Of a stretch of DNA of 64,000 bases, positions 41,572 to 51,251 are shown piece after piece; the stretch's first letter is position 1; each line of letters begins with the position of its first letter. The stretch covers positions 871,657-935,656 of the forward strand of contig NW_017962915.1 of assembly GCF_001661345.1 (NCBI RefSeq). The letters are read 5' to 3'. The notes under the pieces are model-generated. The model had not been told where the DNA came from and did not search any database. It saw only the letters and a program-made list of their open reading frames with translations. Made by a program: the position numbers and the translations under genes. The stretch is from Ascoidea rubescens DSM 1968 (lineage: Eukaryota; Ascomycota; Saccharomycetes; Ascoideales; Ascoideaceae).

Positions 41572-42706
41572 ATGTTTGGTTTAATGTTTGATCTCTTAAG
41601 GTAAGTTATTTTATTGTTTTCTATCCAAATTTATATTTATATTTATATTTAAATCATATTTACTAACTATTTTGTTTAAATTTTACTCCCTCTGATATTT
41701 TCTTTTAAAATTTCCTATTTTATCTTATCTTGCTTTCATTTTTAGTTTTGCAATCTCAATTTTATTCCCAATCTATGCCTCATTTAAAGCTTTGAAAATC
41801 AACGATCCGTTATTATTAAAACACTGGTTGATTTATTGGATGATTTTTATAATTTTCCAATTTGTTACTAATTTTTTTAATGTTTTCTTACAGTTTATAC
41901 CCTTTTACAAGTTTATAAAATTTTATACTCATCTTTGGTTGATCCTACCACAAACAAAAGGTTCGATTTATTTATTTAACTTTTATTTAAATCCACTTTT
42001 ATACCAAAATGATCAAAAAATTGATTTATTCTTAAATAACTTGCAGAAAAACCTTAGATTAAATTTATTCAATTTAAAAAAATTCTTTATTGATTTAATT
42101 AGTTTAAATCTAAATCTAAATTTATTAAATTATATTAATACAGACAATACAGATAATACAGATAATCAATATCAAAACAATCAATACAAAAATAAAAATA
42201 ATGGTAATAACAATAACAATAATAATAATTCAAAAACTATAAATGATAGAAACTCAAATTTAAATTTATCCAATTCATATATTCTCTCTCTATTAGACCA
42301 GTTCAAAGATCCGTTATATAACAGTACTAATAATAGTACTAGCACCACTCCTTATCCTTCTTTTTCTTCTTCAGTTCCTTCCTTGATAAACCCATATGCT
42401 AATAACTCTTCACAAAATGATAGTAATCCTAACTTGTCAAATTCTTCTTTTTTGCAAAGCTTCCTTTCTACTCTTCCAAAAAGCAAGTTAGCATTAAGTG
42501 GGCAATTTGATAATCCAGATAGTCTGAATAATAAGAGAAATAACCAAGAGTTTTTCAATCTCTTGTCTTCAGGCTTTGATTTTGTTAGAAAAGATGAAGT
42601 ACCAAATCCGCCTTCAACTCTTCAAAACAACCCATCTTGGTTTAAAAATTCATGGTTTTCGTCTTCGAGAAACAGTATTAATTCCAATAAGGAGAAAAAC
42701 AGCTAA
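41572..42706 (+). CDS. REEP/TB2-HVA22 family ER protein, Atg40-like (2 exons)
   Basis: Exon 1 is 41572-41600 (29 nt), the intron is 41601-41745 (GTAAGT, TACTAAC at 41661-41667, TTTTTAG) and exon 2 is 41746-42706. The product has 329 residues and starts MFGLMFDLLSFAISILFPIY. The first about 105 residues form the REEP1-4 type hairpin domain: LFPIYASFKALK, LLKHWLIYWMIF, then FIPFYKFIKFYTHLWLILPQTKGS. The rest is Asn/Ser-rich and disordered. Near the C-terminus are two LC3/Atg8-interacting candidates, FFNL (279-282, preceded by Glu) and FDFV (287-290, followed by an acidic patch). S. cerevisiae Atg40, an ER-phagy receptor, has the same layout with YDFM near its end. The REEP family call is strong; a receptor role is inference. 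S. pombe Rop1-type ER shaping is the alternative. Confidence 0.85.
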
Positions 42707-43353
42707 TTTTATACTAATTATTATACCATTCAATTGATCTGCTCAAACCATTTTTTTTTCATTTCATGTTTTATCTTATTTTAAAGATTTTTTACTTTTT
42801 TTTTTTTTTTAATTCTAAAAGTATTTCAAATACTTTTGGTTTTGTTTATGTGGTTAATTGATTAATTAATTTATAAATTTAGTTATCTAATATTATTTTT
42901 TATAAATTGAATATCCTTTATTGTTATCTCCGATTTTTTATGTTGCATTTTCAATTCTTGATGGTCTCTGTTTTTCCTTTATTATTATTCAACATTTTAT
43001 GAAGTTATGTTTTTATTTTCTTACTTTTACTTTTACTTTACTTTACTTTTTACTTTACTTTCCCCTTTATTGATTTATAGTTTATTTTCCTTTTTACTCT
43101 GTCCTAGTTATATTAGAGGTATTTCAACATATATCTTTTTGATTTAAAAGTTTCTTCGTTATTTTTTATTTCTTTCCCTTTTCGTTTTATAATTACTTTG
43201 CTTTCCCACTTAAATGAATATATGAAATTATATACAAACTTAAATTTATTGAATCTTGATATCTATCTAAATATATCAAAATAAATACACAAATAAAATG
43301 ATGGAAAGTGATAAAAATATGTAAGAAAACCAGGAAAGGTATTGTAAAATTGT
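42707..43353. other. Convergent 3' region REEP-like/MRP20
   Basis: AT-rich with poly(T) and TTTAC runs (43018-43062). No gene seen. Confidence 0.65.
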
Positions 43354-44133
43354 TTAAATGAAATCCAATTTGTTTTTTGATTTGAGATAGTTTTCAATAA
43401 TTTTCTTTTCTCTCTCAAGTTTATGGTATTCTTCAGCCTTTTCCACTTTATTCTGTAATCTTCTTTTAGCAAATTTAGGCACAAATGGTTGGCTCTTGAT
43501 ATAGTCAGGGAGATGAATCATCCCTCCAAATGATTTGATGGGTTTGGCCAAATCGCTTCTCGTTCTCCCTATAACTTCATCGTTGTAATTTCTCATGACT
43601 TGAGCATACTCAATCATCATTTTTTCTTGATCGTCAATCTCATTATTCTCTTCAAATGTTTGTTCTGGCCAAATGAAGGGGTCCTCCATTTCGATGGTCA
43701 TCTTCTTGATTTGACTGGCCCTGTAACGTGGAGTACCTGGGTGTCCTTTGTAAACACCTGGGGATAGTTGCACTGTAACATTTAACGCTCTCAATCCATA
43801 AACATGATACAAGTAGTCTCTCAAATCCAATCTATTGAAAGCTTTTGGCACAATAAATTTGGCCTGGTATGGGGTATGTTTGGCGTTGGGTCTCAACAAG
43901 ATCACACGAGCCTTGGGAAAATAGACCTGCTTCTCACCTACTTTGAAATGGGGCAAGTCTTTCCTAATGGCATCCTCTTTCCTCTTCAACAAGATGTCAC
44001 TAAAGGTCTGGGTTTTGATCTCTTCGATGGGTTTGGCTTTCGCAGCAGCTGCAGCCTTTTTAGTTTGTTTGATAAACCATCTTCGCTTGAACTTTGTAAG
44101 GTTCTCCACAATCAGGGTATTTACACGGGGCAT
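43354..44133 (-). CDS. MRP20: Mitochondrial large-subunit ribosomal protein uL23m (Mrp20)
   Basis: A 259-residue protein (S. cerevisiae Mrp20 263). The core has the run FPKARVILLRPNAKHTPYQA followed by KFIVPKAFNRLDLRDYLYHVYGL. This is the uL23 fold with the loop that lines the exit tunnel. PRYRASQIKKMTIEMEDPFIWPE closes the family domain. A charged helical tail follows. uL23m sits at the tunnel exit of the mitochondrial 54S subunit next to the inner membrane. The start ATG at 44131-44133 gives MPRVN. The gene shares a 309 bp bidirectional promoter with RPB2. Confidence 0.92.
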   Translation of the reverse strand: MPRVNTLIVENLTKFKRRWFIKQTKKAAAAAKAKPIEEIKTQTFSDILLKRKEDAIRKDLPHFKVGEKQVYFPKARVILLRPNAKHTPYQAKFIVPKAFNRLDLRDYLYHVYGLRALNVTVQLSPGVYKGHPGTPRYRASQIKKMTIEMEDPFIWPEQTFEENNEIDDQEKMMIEYAQVMRNYNDEVIGRTRSDLAKPIKSFGGMIHLPDYIKSQPFVPKFAKRRLQNKVEKAEEYHKLEREKKIIENYLKSKNKLDFI

Positions 44134-44442
44134 TGCAAAACACTAAAACACCAGTCTCACACACAAATATCACACCTCCAGCAGCAGAATCAGCAGAAAC
44201 AGCACTTGCAGCAGAATCAGCTCGACCTGGTTCGAAGCCTCCAGCGATGTTGGGGAGCTCAGAAATTTTAGCGAATTTTCGCGGCCGGGTAAAGCGCGGT
44301 ACTGAAAAATTGAAGGCTCACGAAGCGCCTTTCCACTCTTCGCCAGCTTCTCTTGTTACTTCTGAGGACTGTTTTGGTGGCGCGTCTTCTGATTGTGCTG
44401 CTTAGGTTGAGTTGGTTTACCACTGGGTGTTTATAGGCAGCG
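44134..44442. other. Bidirectional promoter MRP20/RPB2
   Basis: 309 bp, much more GC-rich than the flanking genes. A Reb1 site lies at its exact centre. CAGCAG-type repeats (44178-44218) are near the MRP20 side. Confidence 0.65.
44286..44292. promoter_or_regulatory. Reb1-type site CGGGTAA in the MRP20/RPB2 promoter
   Basis: CCGGGTAA matches the Reb1 core (TTACCCG on the other strand). It is about 150 bp from both start codons, the right place to set up a shared nucleosome-free region. Confidence 0.55.
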
Positions 44443-47400
44443 ATGGATGGTATGTTTTGTGTCTTGCCCCTGGCTTTGATCCGTTTCAATTCGTCTCCGG
44501 GCGCCCTGGGTTGTTTGTAATGGCCCTCAACAAGCTCATATTAACATCTATTGTTTTTTTTATTTTTTTTGCTCAAGAATATGACGACTATATGGAAGAT
44601 CCTTATGGATACGATGATGAGGATCAGCAGATAACCTCCGAAGATTGTTGGACTGTGATATCTTCTTTCTTCAACAAGAAAGGTTTGGTGTCCCAGCAAA
44701 TTGATTCCTTCAATGATTTCGTCAACACTGCAATTCAAGAAATCGTCAATGAAGACTCTAATTTGATTCTTGATCAAACTGCTCAGCATGTCACTGCTGA
44801 CGACAATATAAACAAAAGATATATCATATCCTTTGGAAAAATTAAAATTTCTCTACCAAGAATAACTGAAAGTGACGGTGTGGACCACACAATGTATCCT
44901 CAAGAAGCTAGATTACGTAATCTAACATATTCCTCACCTCTTTTCATTGATATCACTGAGAAAAAAATTGTGTCTAACGATGACGATCCAAAGGCAGAAT
45001 GGGTCGATAAAGATGAAGCAACCACTGCCCAGATATTTATTGGAAGAGTTCCCATGATGTTGAGATCCACCTTTTGTGTTTTAAGAGATCTAACAACTTC
45101 TGATTTATATGGTTTAAAAGAATGTCCCTATGACATGGGTGGTTATTTCATTATCAATGGTTCCGAAAAGGTTTTAATTGCCCAGGAAAGATCGGCTGCG
45201 AATATCGTTCAAGTCTTTAAAAAATCTGTCCCATCGCCTGTATCTCATGTTGCTGAAATCAGATCCGCTTTGGAACAGGGTTCAAGATTAATCAGTAATC
45301 TAGAGATCAAATTAATGCGTTCAGGCGATAAGACTTTTGGTGGTAGAACTTTAAAGGCTGTCCTACCATACATAAATCAAGACATTCCTGTTGCTATTGT
45401 ATTTAGAGCATTGGGTGTAGTTCCTGATGGTGATATTATTGAACACATATGCTATGATGAAACTGATTGGCAAATGTTAGAAATGCTAAAACCTTGCATT
45501 GATGAAGCATTTTCCGTTCAAGATACCCAAGTTGCTTTGAATTTCATTGGTACAAGAGGTAGATCCTTGGGTGCAAGAAAGGAAAAGCGTATTCAATATG
45601 CCAAAGATATTCTCCAAAGAGAACTACTACCTCATATCACTCAATTAGAAGGTTACGAGTCCCGTAAGGCCTTTTTCCTCGGCTATATGATTCACCGATT
45701 GTTATTATGTGCATTAGAGAGAAAAGAAGCAGACGATAGAGATCATTTTGGTAAAAAGAGATTAGATTTGGCAGGTCCTTTACTCGCAAAACTATTCAGA
45801 ATCTTGTTTAGAAATCTCACAAAGGATATATTCCGTTATTTACAAAAATGTATTGAATCAAATAAAGCATTCAATTTGAAAATGGCCATCAAATCCGGTA
45901 TTATAACAGAAGGTTTGAAATACTCGTTAGCTACAGGTAACTGGGGTGAACAAAAGAAAGCAATGTCCTCCAAAGCTGGTGTTTCGCAGGTTTTAAACCG
46001 TTACACATACTCATCAACACTTTCCCATTTAAGAAGAACTAATACCCCCATCGGAAGAGATGGAAAAATCGCTAAACCACGTCAATTACACAATACACAC
46101 TGGGGATTAGTATGTCCAGCAGAGACTCCAGAGGGTCAAGCATGTGGATTGGTCAAAAATCTATCACTAATGTCTGTTATATCTGTTGGTAGCCCCAGTA
46201 GTATAATTCTTGAATATTTAGAAGAATTCGGATTGGAGCCTTTAGAAAGTTTTGTGCCTCATGAACAAAAAGATACAACTAAAATATTTGTTAATGGTGT
46301 TTGGGTTGGTATTCATCCATCACCATCAGATGTTGTTAGCCAAATGAGGTTATTAAGAAGAAGTGCTGATATATCATCTGAAGTTTCGATTATCCGAGAT
46401 ATTCGAGAAAAGGAATTTAAAATAGTTACCGATGCAGGCAGGGTTTGCAGACCATTATTTGTGGTTGAAAACGACCCAGACAGTGATGATTTTGGTAGAT
46501 TAAAATTCAAAAAAGAGCATACAGATAAACTAAGAAGATCAGATGCCGGAGATCTAGATGAAGATGAAAGAGATGAATTATTTACATGGCAAAGTTTATT
46601 GCAACAAGGGATTATAGAATACGTTGATGCTGAAGAAGAAGAAACAATTATGATTGCAATGACACCGGAAGATTTGGAACAAACCAGAATTGGCGCTGAA
46701 TTGAACTCTGAATCAGTTGATGCTGCCAAACGTATTCGACAACGAAATAATTTCCATGTTCATACTTGGACACATTGTGAGATTCATCCAGCTATGATTT
46801 TGGGTGTCGCAGCCAGTATTATCCCATTTCCAGATCATAATCAATCACCACGTAATACATATCAATCAGCTATGGGTAAACAAGCTATGGGAGTGTTTTT
46901 AACCAATTATAATGTTCGTATGGATACAATGGCGAATATTTTATATTATCCACAAAAGCCACTTGCGACTACAAGATCAATGGAGTATTTGAAATTTCGA
47001 GAATTGCCAGCGGGACAAAATGCCATTGTAGCGATTGCATGTTATTCGGGGTATAACCAAGAAGATTCGATGATTATGAATCAATCATCTATTGATAGAG
47101 GGTTGTTTCGATCCTTATTTTTCCGATCATATACAGACCAAGAAAGAAGAAAGGGGATGTCATTGGTTGAAGAATTTGAAAAGCCATTAAGAAGCAATAC
47201 ATTGAGATTGAAACATGGAACGTATGAGAAGATTGATGAAGATGGGTTGATTGCGCCAGGTATAAGAGTGTCTGGAGAGGATATAATTATTGGTAAGACT
47301 ACGCCTATATCGCCAGATAATGAAGAATTGGGTAGAAAGACGCAATTTCATACCAAGAGAGATGCGTCTATGCCATTAAGAAGTACTGAAAATGGTATAG

Positions 47401-48239
47401 TTGATCAAGTTGTTTTAACTACTAACCATGAGGGGTTGAAATTTGTTAAGGTTCGGATGAGAACCACAAAAGTTCCACAAATTGGAGACAAGTTTGCATC
47501 ACGTCATGGACAAAAGGGTACAATTGGTATAACCTATCGACATGAGGATATGCCATTTTCAAGAGAAGGAATTGTGCCAGATTTAATTATAAATCCGCAT
47601 GCTATTCCATCGCGTATGACAGTTGCACATTTAATTGAATGTTTGTTGTCGAAAGTGTGTGCATTGATGGGAACCGAGGGAGACGCTACGCCATTTAATG
47701 ATGATATAACGGTTGATGCAATTTCGGACATTTTGTATACGTTTGGGTATCAATCCAGAGGATTTGAAGTATTGTACAATGGACACACAGGAAAGAAATT
47801 AATGGCGCAAGTATTCTTTGGGCCCACGTATTATCAGCGATTGAGACATATGGTTGATGATAAGATACATGCTAGGGCTAGGGGGCCATTACAAAATCTA
47901 ACTAGACAACCAGCCGAAGGTAGATCAAGAGATGGAGGGTTAAGATTTGGAGAGATGGAAAGAGATTGCATGATTGCTCATGGAACAGCAGCGTTTTTAA
48001 AGGAAAGATTGATGGAGGCATCAGATGCGTTTAGGGTGCATGTGTGTGGTATTTGTGGATTGATGTCAGTTATTGCCAATTTAAAGAAGAACCAGTTTGA
48101 GTGTAGAAGCTGTAAAAACAAGACCAATATTTATCAAATTCAAATACCATATGCGGCCAAATTGTTATTTCAAGAGTTAATGGCAATGAATATAACACCT
48201 AGGTTATATACTGAACATAGTAAGCTAAGTGTTCGATAA
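44443..48239 (+). CDS. RPB2: RNA polymerase II second-largest subunit Rpb2 (2 exons, 7-nt first coding exon)
   Basis: Exon 1 coding part is 44443-44449 (ATGGATG), the intron is 44450-44577 (GTATGT, branch TATTAAC at 44539-44545, TCAAG) and exon 2 is 44578-48239. The product has 1222 residues (S. cerevisiae 1224) and begins [18 protein letters not shown], like other Rpb2 N-termini. Reading through the intron from an upstream ATG at 44412 would add a hydrophobic, non-homologous leader. Conserved blocks include [82 protein letters not shown] and the C-terminal zinc cluster CGICGL...CRSCKN. It forms half of the Pol II active centre. I found no in-frame CTG codon in the whole gene. Confidence 0.96.
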
Positions 48240-48638
48240 GATGTATTGAGAAAGTGTAATATATAAAATATAAAATATAAAATATAAGGTGACTAAGATG
48301 ATTAAATAGACAAAGAAAGACAATAATAAACTGATATGAAAATAAGATGATATAATAATATGATAATATAATATAATATAATTATATAAAATTAGGAGAA
48401 AAAAAGAGAATATATATAAATATATATAAATATATGAATATATATAATGAAGAATAAAAACACAAAGACATGAAAGAAAAAATTGATAAATATTAAGAAT
48501 GTAATTGAGCAATGATATAGTGATATGAGACAATAAAATAGTGATATAATGATATAGTAATATAATACAAGTAAAATTTGAAAAACATTATAGCGATAAT
48601 TATAATTAATGATTAGTGCTGATCAAGATTGAATATTT
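48240..48638. other. Convergent 3' region after RPB2
   Basis: AT-rich with ATATAA repeats (48255-48290, 48410-48450). No gene seen. Confidence 0.65.
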
Positions 48639-48780
48639 TTAGTTATTATAGTTATTTTGGTTAATATTATCATGGTTATTATTTTGGCTACCATTGTTAG
48701 TGTTGTTATTACTGTTATTATTGTTACTGTTATTATTGTTACTGTTATTATTGTTACTGTTATTATTGTTACTGTTATTA

Positions 48781-48821
<41 letters not shown>

Positions 48822-49238
48822 GTAGATATCGTAATAATAGGTATTGATGTTGAAATCTTGTAATTCGCCAAATCTATCAAAGTCATCTTTGTCATCAAAC
48901 CATTTGTTCAATTCGTTGGAAAAATCCAAATCAGGAATATACTGGTCTTGCTGGCCAATAAAGTCAGAATTCAACCTGTAGATGACCAAACTCGGGTGAA
49001 CGTAGCTGCTGAAATGTAGCACAGAAGTGGCAGGATCCAAGTTGTGGGACTTGATTCGTTTGTAGGAGTAGTTGTGGAGGTTGTTGACGTTGTCTGGAGA
49101 GATGTCGATGTTGCGACTGGAGTCCATGCTGGCGTTGGTGGTCGCAGTGCTGGTGGTGGTGGTGGACAAGGGCAGGGCGTAGGAGGAGCTGGGACTGGAA
49201 CAGGCCATGCAGGAGTTGGAGACACAGGAGCGAGACAT
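48639..49238 (-). CDS. Unknown protein with C-terminal poly-Asn tract
   Basis: A 199-residue frame starting at ATG 49236-49238. The N-terminal about 40 residues are Ser/Thr/Cys-rich. The middle (about 50-135) has a more protein-like sequence, including SVLHFSSYVHPSLVIYRLN and DLDFSNELNKWFDDKDDFD. The last about 60 residues are Asn with regular Ser every five positions. I do not recognise a family. Conserved-looking hydrophobic spacing in the middle and a following acidic stretch support a real gene. The N-terminal part is GC-rich and open in other frames too. Its DNA repeat (48700-48820) should vary in length between strains. Confidence 0.55.
48700..48825 (-). repeat. AAC/AAT-type trinucleotide tract with 15-bp super-period
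   Basis: On the plus strand about five copies of GTTATTATTGTTACT-like 15-mers run into (TTA/ATT)n. The tract encodes the Asn tract with a Ser every fifth residue on the minus strand. Confidence 0.85.
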
Positions 49239-49569
49239 GGAGGAAGAGCAGTAGTCTTATATGTGAACAAGGCAGCTGGACAAGCTGTTGGTGGGCGATG
49301 GTGTTGGGGCTATCTCTGCTGCTTCTTCAGCTGGTTCTTCAGCTATCTCAAAACTATCAGAGCTGAGATCCCAATCACCGACTGCCGCATCGGGCAATAT
49401 CCTCTCGCGGAGAAAACATCCGGGCGCTAAGAGATAAAGACAGAGATATAGATGATATACAGATTAGATGATATAAAGATAGAAGATAATGATATACAAT
49501 GCTAGATACCAGATAGTAAATACAAAGCGCAACCACCCAGCCCAATTATGTACAGCAGCCCCTGGCCAA
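49239..49569. other. GC-rich spacer upstream of the Asn-rich gene
   Basis: 331 bp between two minus-strand genes. The left two thirds are GC-rich and the rest consists of GATATA-type repeats. No gene is seen; frames here overlap the neighbouring gene. Confidence 0.5.
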
Positions 49570-50175
49570 CTAGCCCCTGCCTGCCTCCTTCTCTGTCTTC
49601 TCTGTCTGCTCGTTCTGCTGATCCTTCTCTTGCCTCTTGAGAAGCTTCCTCACCTCAGGCTGCTCGTCATAGAACGCAATCAAGTTCTGCTTGTAAGGGT
49701 GCTCGTTTCCATCAAACACCTTTAATCGGTTCAATCTGATCTTTCGCAACGAGTTCTTAGGCAACATTCGGCTCACTGCCTTCACCAACACCTCTCCGAA
49801 GCCCTTGTCCTGGCTCACCTTCTCCATTGTAAACTTCTTCAAGTTTCCTGGACGTGTGCTGTGTCTGTAGTACAACTTTTGCTTGAACTTGTTGCCTGTG
49901 ACCTCCAAATCAACGCAGTTTGTCGCAACAACATAGTCGCCACAGTCGTTTCCCCCAGTGTATATAGGCTTGTGTTTGCCCATCAATGTCACCGCTATAT
50001 CGGTGGCTATTCTGCCCAAGGGTCGATCTGCCTTCGACACATTGATATGGTGCCAGACCCTGGCATACGCTAACCCAGTCTGTCCTCCAAAACATATTAG
50101 TATACGTCCCCCCGATACACCTGGATGTCGCTACTGCTTCCACAGAATACTCACTTTGCCGATTTTCGCTGACAT
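49570..50175 (-). CDS. MRPL23: Mitochondrial large-subunit ribosomal protein uL13m (Mrpl23), 2 exons
   Basis: On the minus strand exon 1 is 50175-50155 (21 nt), the intron is 50154-50080 (GTGAGT; branch TACTAAT at 50096-50102; GACAG) and exon 2 is 50079-49570. The 176-residue product starts [20 protein letters not shown], matching S. cerevisiae Mrpl23 ([20 protein letters not shown]). Exon 2 carries [29 protein letters not shown], the [13 protein letters not shown] segment and the uL13 signature [20 protein letters not shown] followed by NEHPY. The tail is charged and Gln-rich. It is part of the mitochondrial 54S ribosomal subunit. The ATG-less 156-codon frame alone would lack the first 20 residues. 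The gene shares a bidirectional promoter with RPB7. Confidence 0.93.
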
Positions 50176-50269
50176 TTTGCTTCTCCTTCTATTGTTTGCT
50201 CACTTTGGCCCAAACTCTTCTCGCTTCGATTCGCTTTCCTTCTTTTCATCTCAATTTTTCACTCTTCAC

Positions 50270-50276
50270 CGGGTAA
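50270..50276. promoter_or_regulatory. Reb1-type site CGGGTAA in the MRPL23/RPB7 promoter
   Basis: CCGGGTAA again, in the 236 bp divergent promoter. It lies about 95 bp from MRPL23 and 136 bp from RPB7. It is the same octamer as in the MRP20/RPB2 promoter. Confidence 0.55.
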
Positions 50277-50411
50277 CCCCTCCTTCCATTTCCAATACTT
50301 CCCTTCTCGGATCTGTTGATTATATTCAATAATCCCACAACGCTTATCTTAATACCATCCATCACATTCATAACACTACCCAATTTCAAACAACCTAAAT
50401 TTGGTTCAAAA

Positions 50412-51000
50412 ATGTTCTTCATAGTATGTCTGCTTTCTCTTTCTCTCCCATCCACACCTTCTCTCCACGATCTTTATTAACCTTTTCTCTTTAAAGAAAG
50501 ACCTAACCTTAAACTTGGCTTTGCACCCTTCATATTTTGGTCCACAAATGAACCAATACTTGCGTGAAAAACTATTAACCGACGTTGAAGGCACCTGTTC
50601 TGGTCAAATTGGCTACATTGTTTGCGTTCTAGACTGCATGAAAATCGACATAGGAAAGGGTAAAGTAATTCCTGGTTCAGGTTCCGCTGAATTTAAAGTC
50701 AAATACAGAGCTGTCGTTTGGAAACCATTCAAAGGCGAAGTGGTGGACGCTGTCGTTGCTTCTGTTTCCTCCCAGGGCTTTAAAGCCAGTGCTGGTCCTT
50801 TCACAATCTTTGTCTCCAAAAAAACAATCCCAGATAATATGACCTACAACCCAAATGCTAACCCTCCTGCCTTCTCATCCGATGACCAACATATAGAAAA
50901 GGGTTCAAAAGTAAGATTGAAAATTATGGGTACAAGATCTGATGTTCATGAAATCCATGCTGTGGGCAGTATCACTGAAGAAAACCTTGGTTCAATATGA
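50412..51000 (+). CDS. RPB7: RNA polymerase II subunit Rpb7 (2 exons)
   Basis: Exon 1 is 50412-50423 (12 nt, MFFI), the intron is 50424-50496 (GTATGT, branch TATTAAC at 50475-50481, TTTAAAG) and exon 2 is 50497-51000. The product has 171 residues, exactly as in S. cerevisiae, and begins [20 protein letters not shown]. The N-terminal tip domain is followed by [36 protein letters not shown] and an S1-type OB domain, ending in [12 protein letters not shown]. Rpb7 pairs with Rpb4 to form the Pol II stalk that binds nascent RNA. The open frame alone lacks an ATG at the right place, so splicing is needed. Confidence 0.96.
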
Positions 51001-51251
51001 TTCTTCATTTCTACCATTTCAACTTCAATTTCAATTTCAATTTTTCACAATTTTCCACAATTTTCCACAACTTTCCACCAACCAATTCTAACTAATTTTG
51101 TATTTTATTTTACTCTACTCTTTATCTTAACCTATTTCCACTTTCTTTTATTTGTATTTCCTTATTTATAAATGCATAATTAAAATAAAAATCTATATAA
51201 ACTTATTACCAATTAACTAAATACCTAATTAATCAAACTAATTATTAGATT

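Noticed and set aside
44215-44245. GGTTCGAAGCC resembling a tRNA B box
   Set aside because: No A box or acceptor-stem pairing at the right distance; it lies inside the MRP20/RPB2 promoter.
44412-44577. Upstream ATG giving RPB2 a 55-residue hydrophobic leader
   Set aside because: The leader is translated intron; splicing from 44450 to 44577 gives the conserved Rpb2 start.
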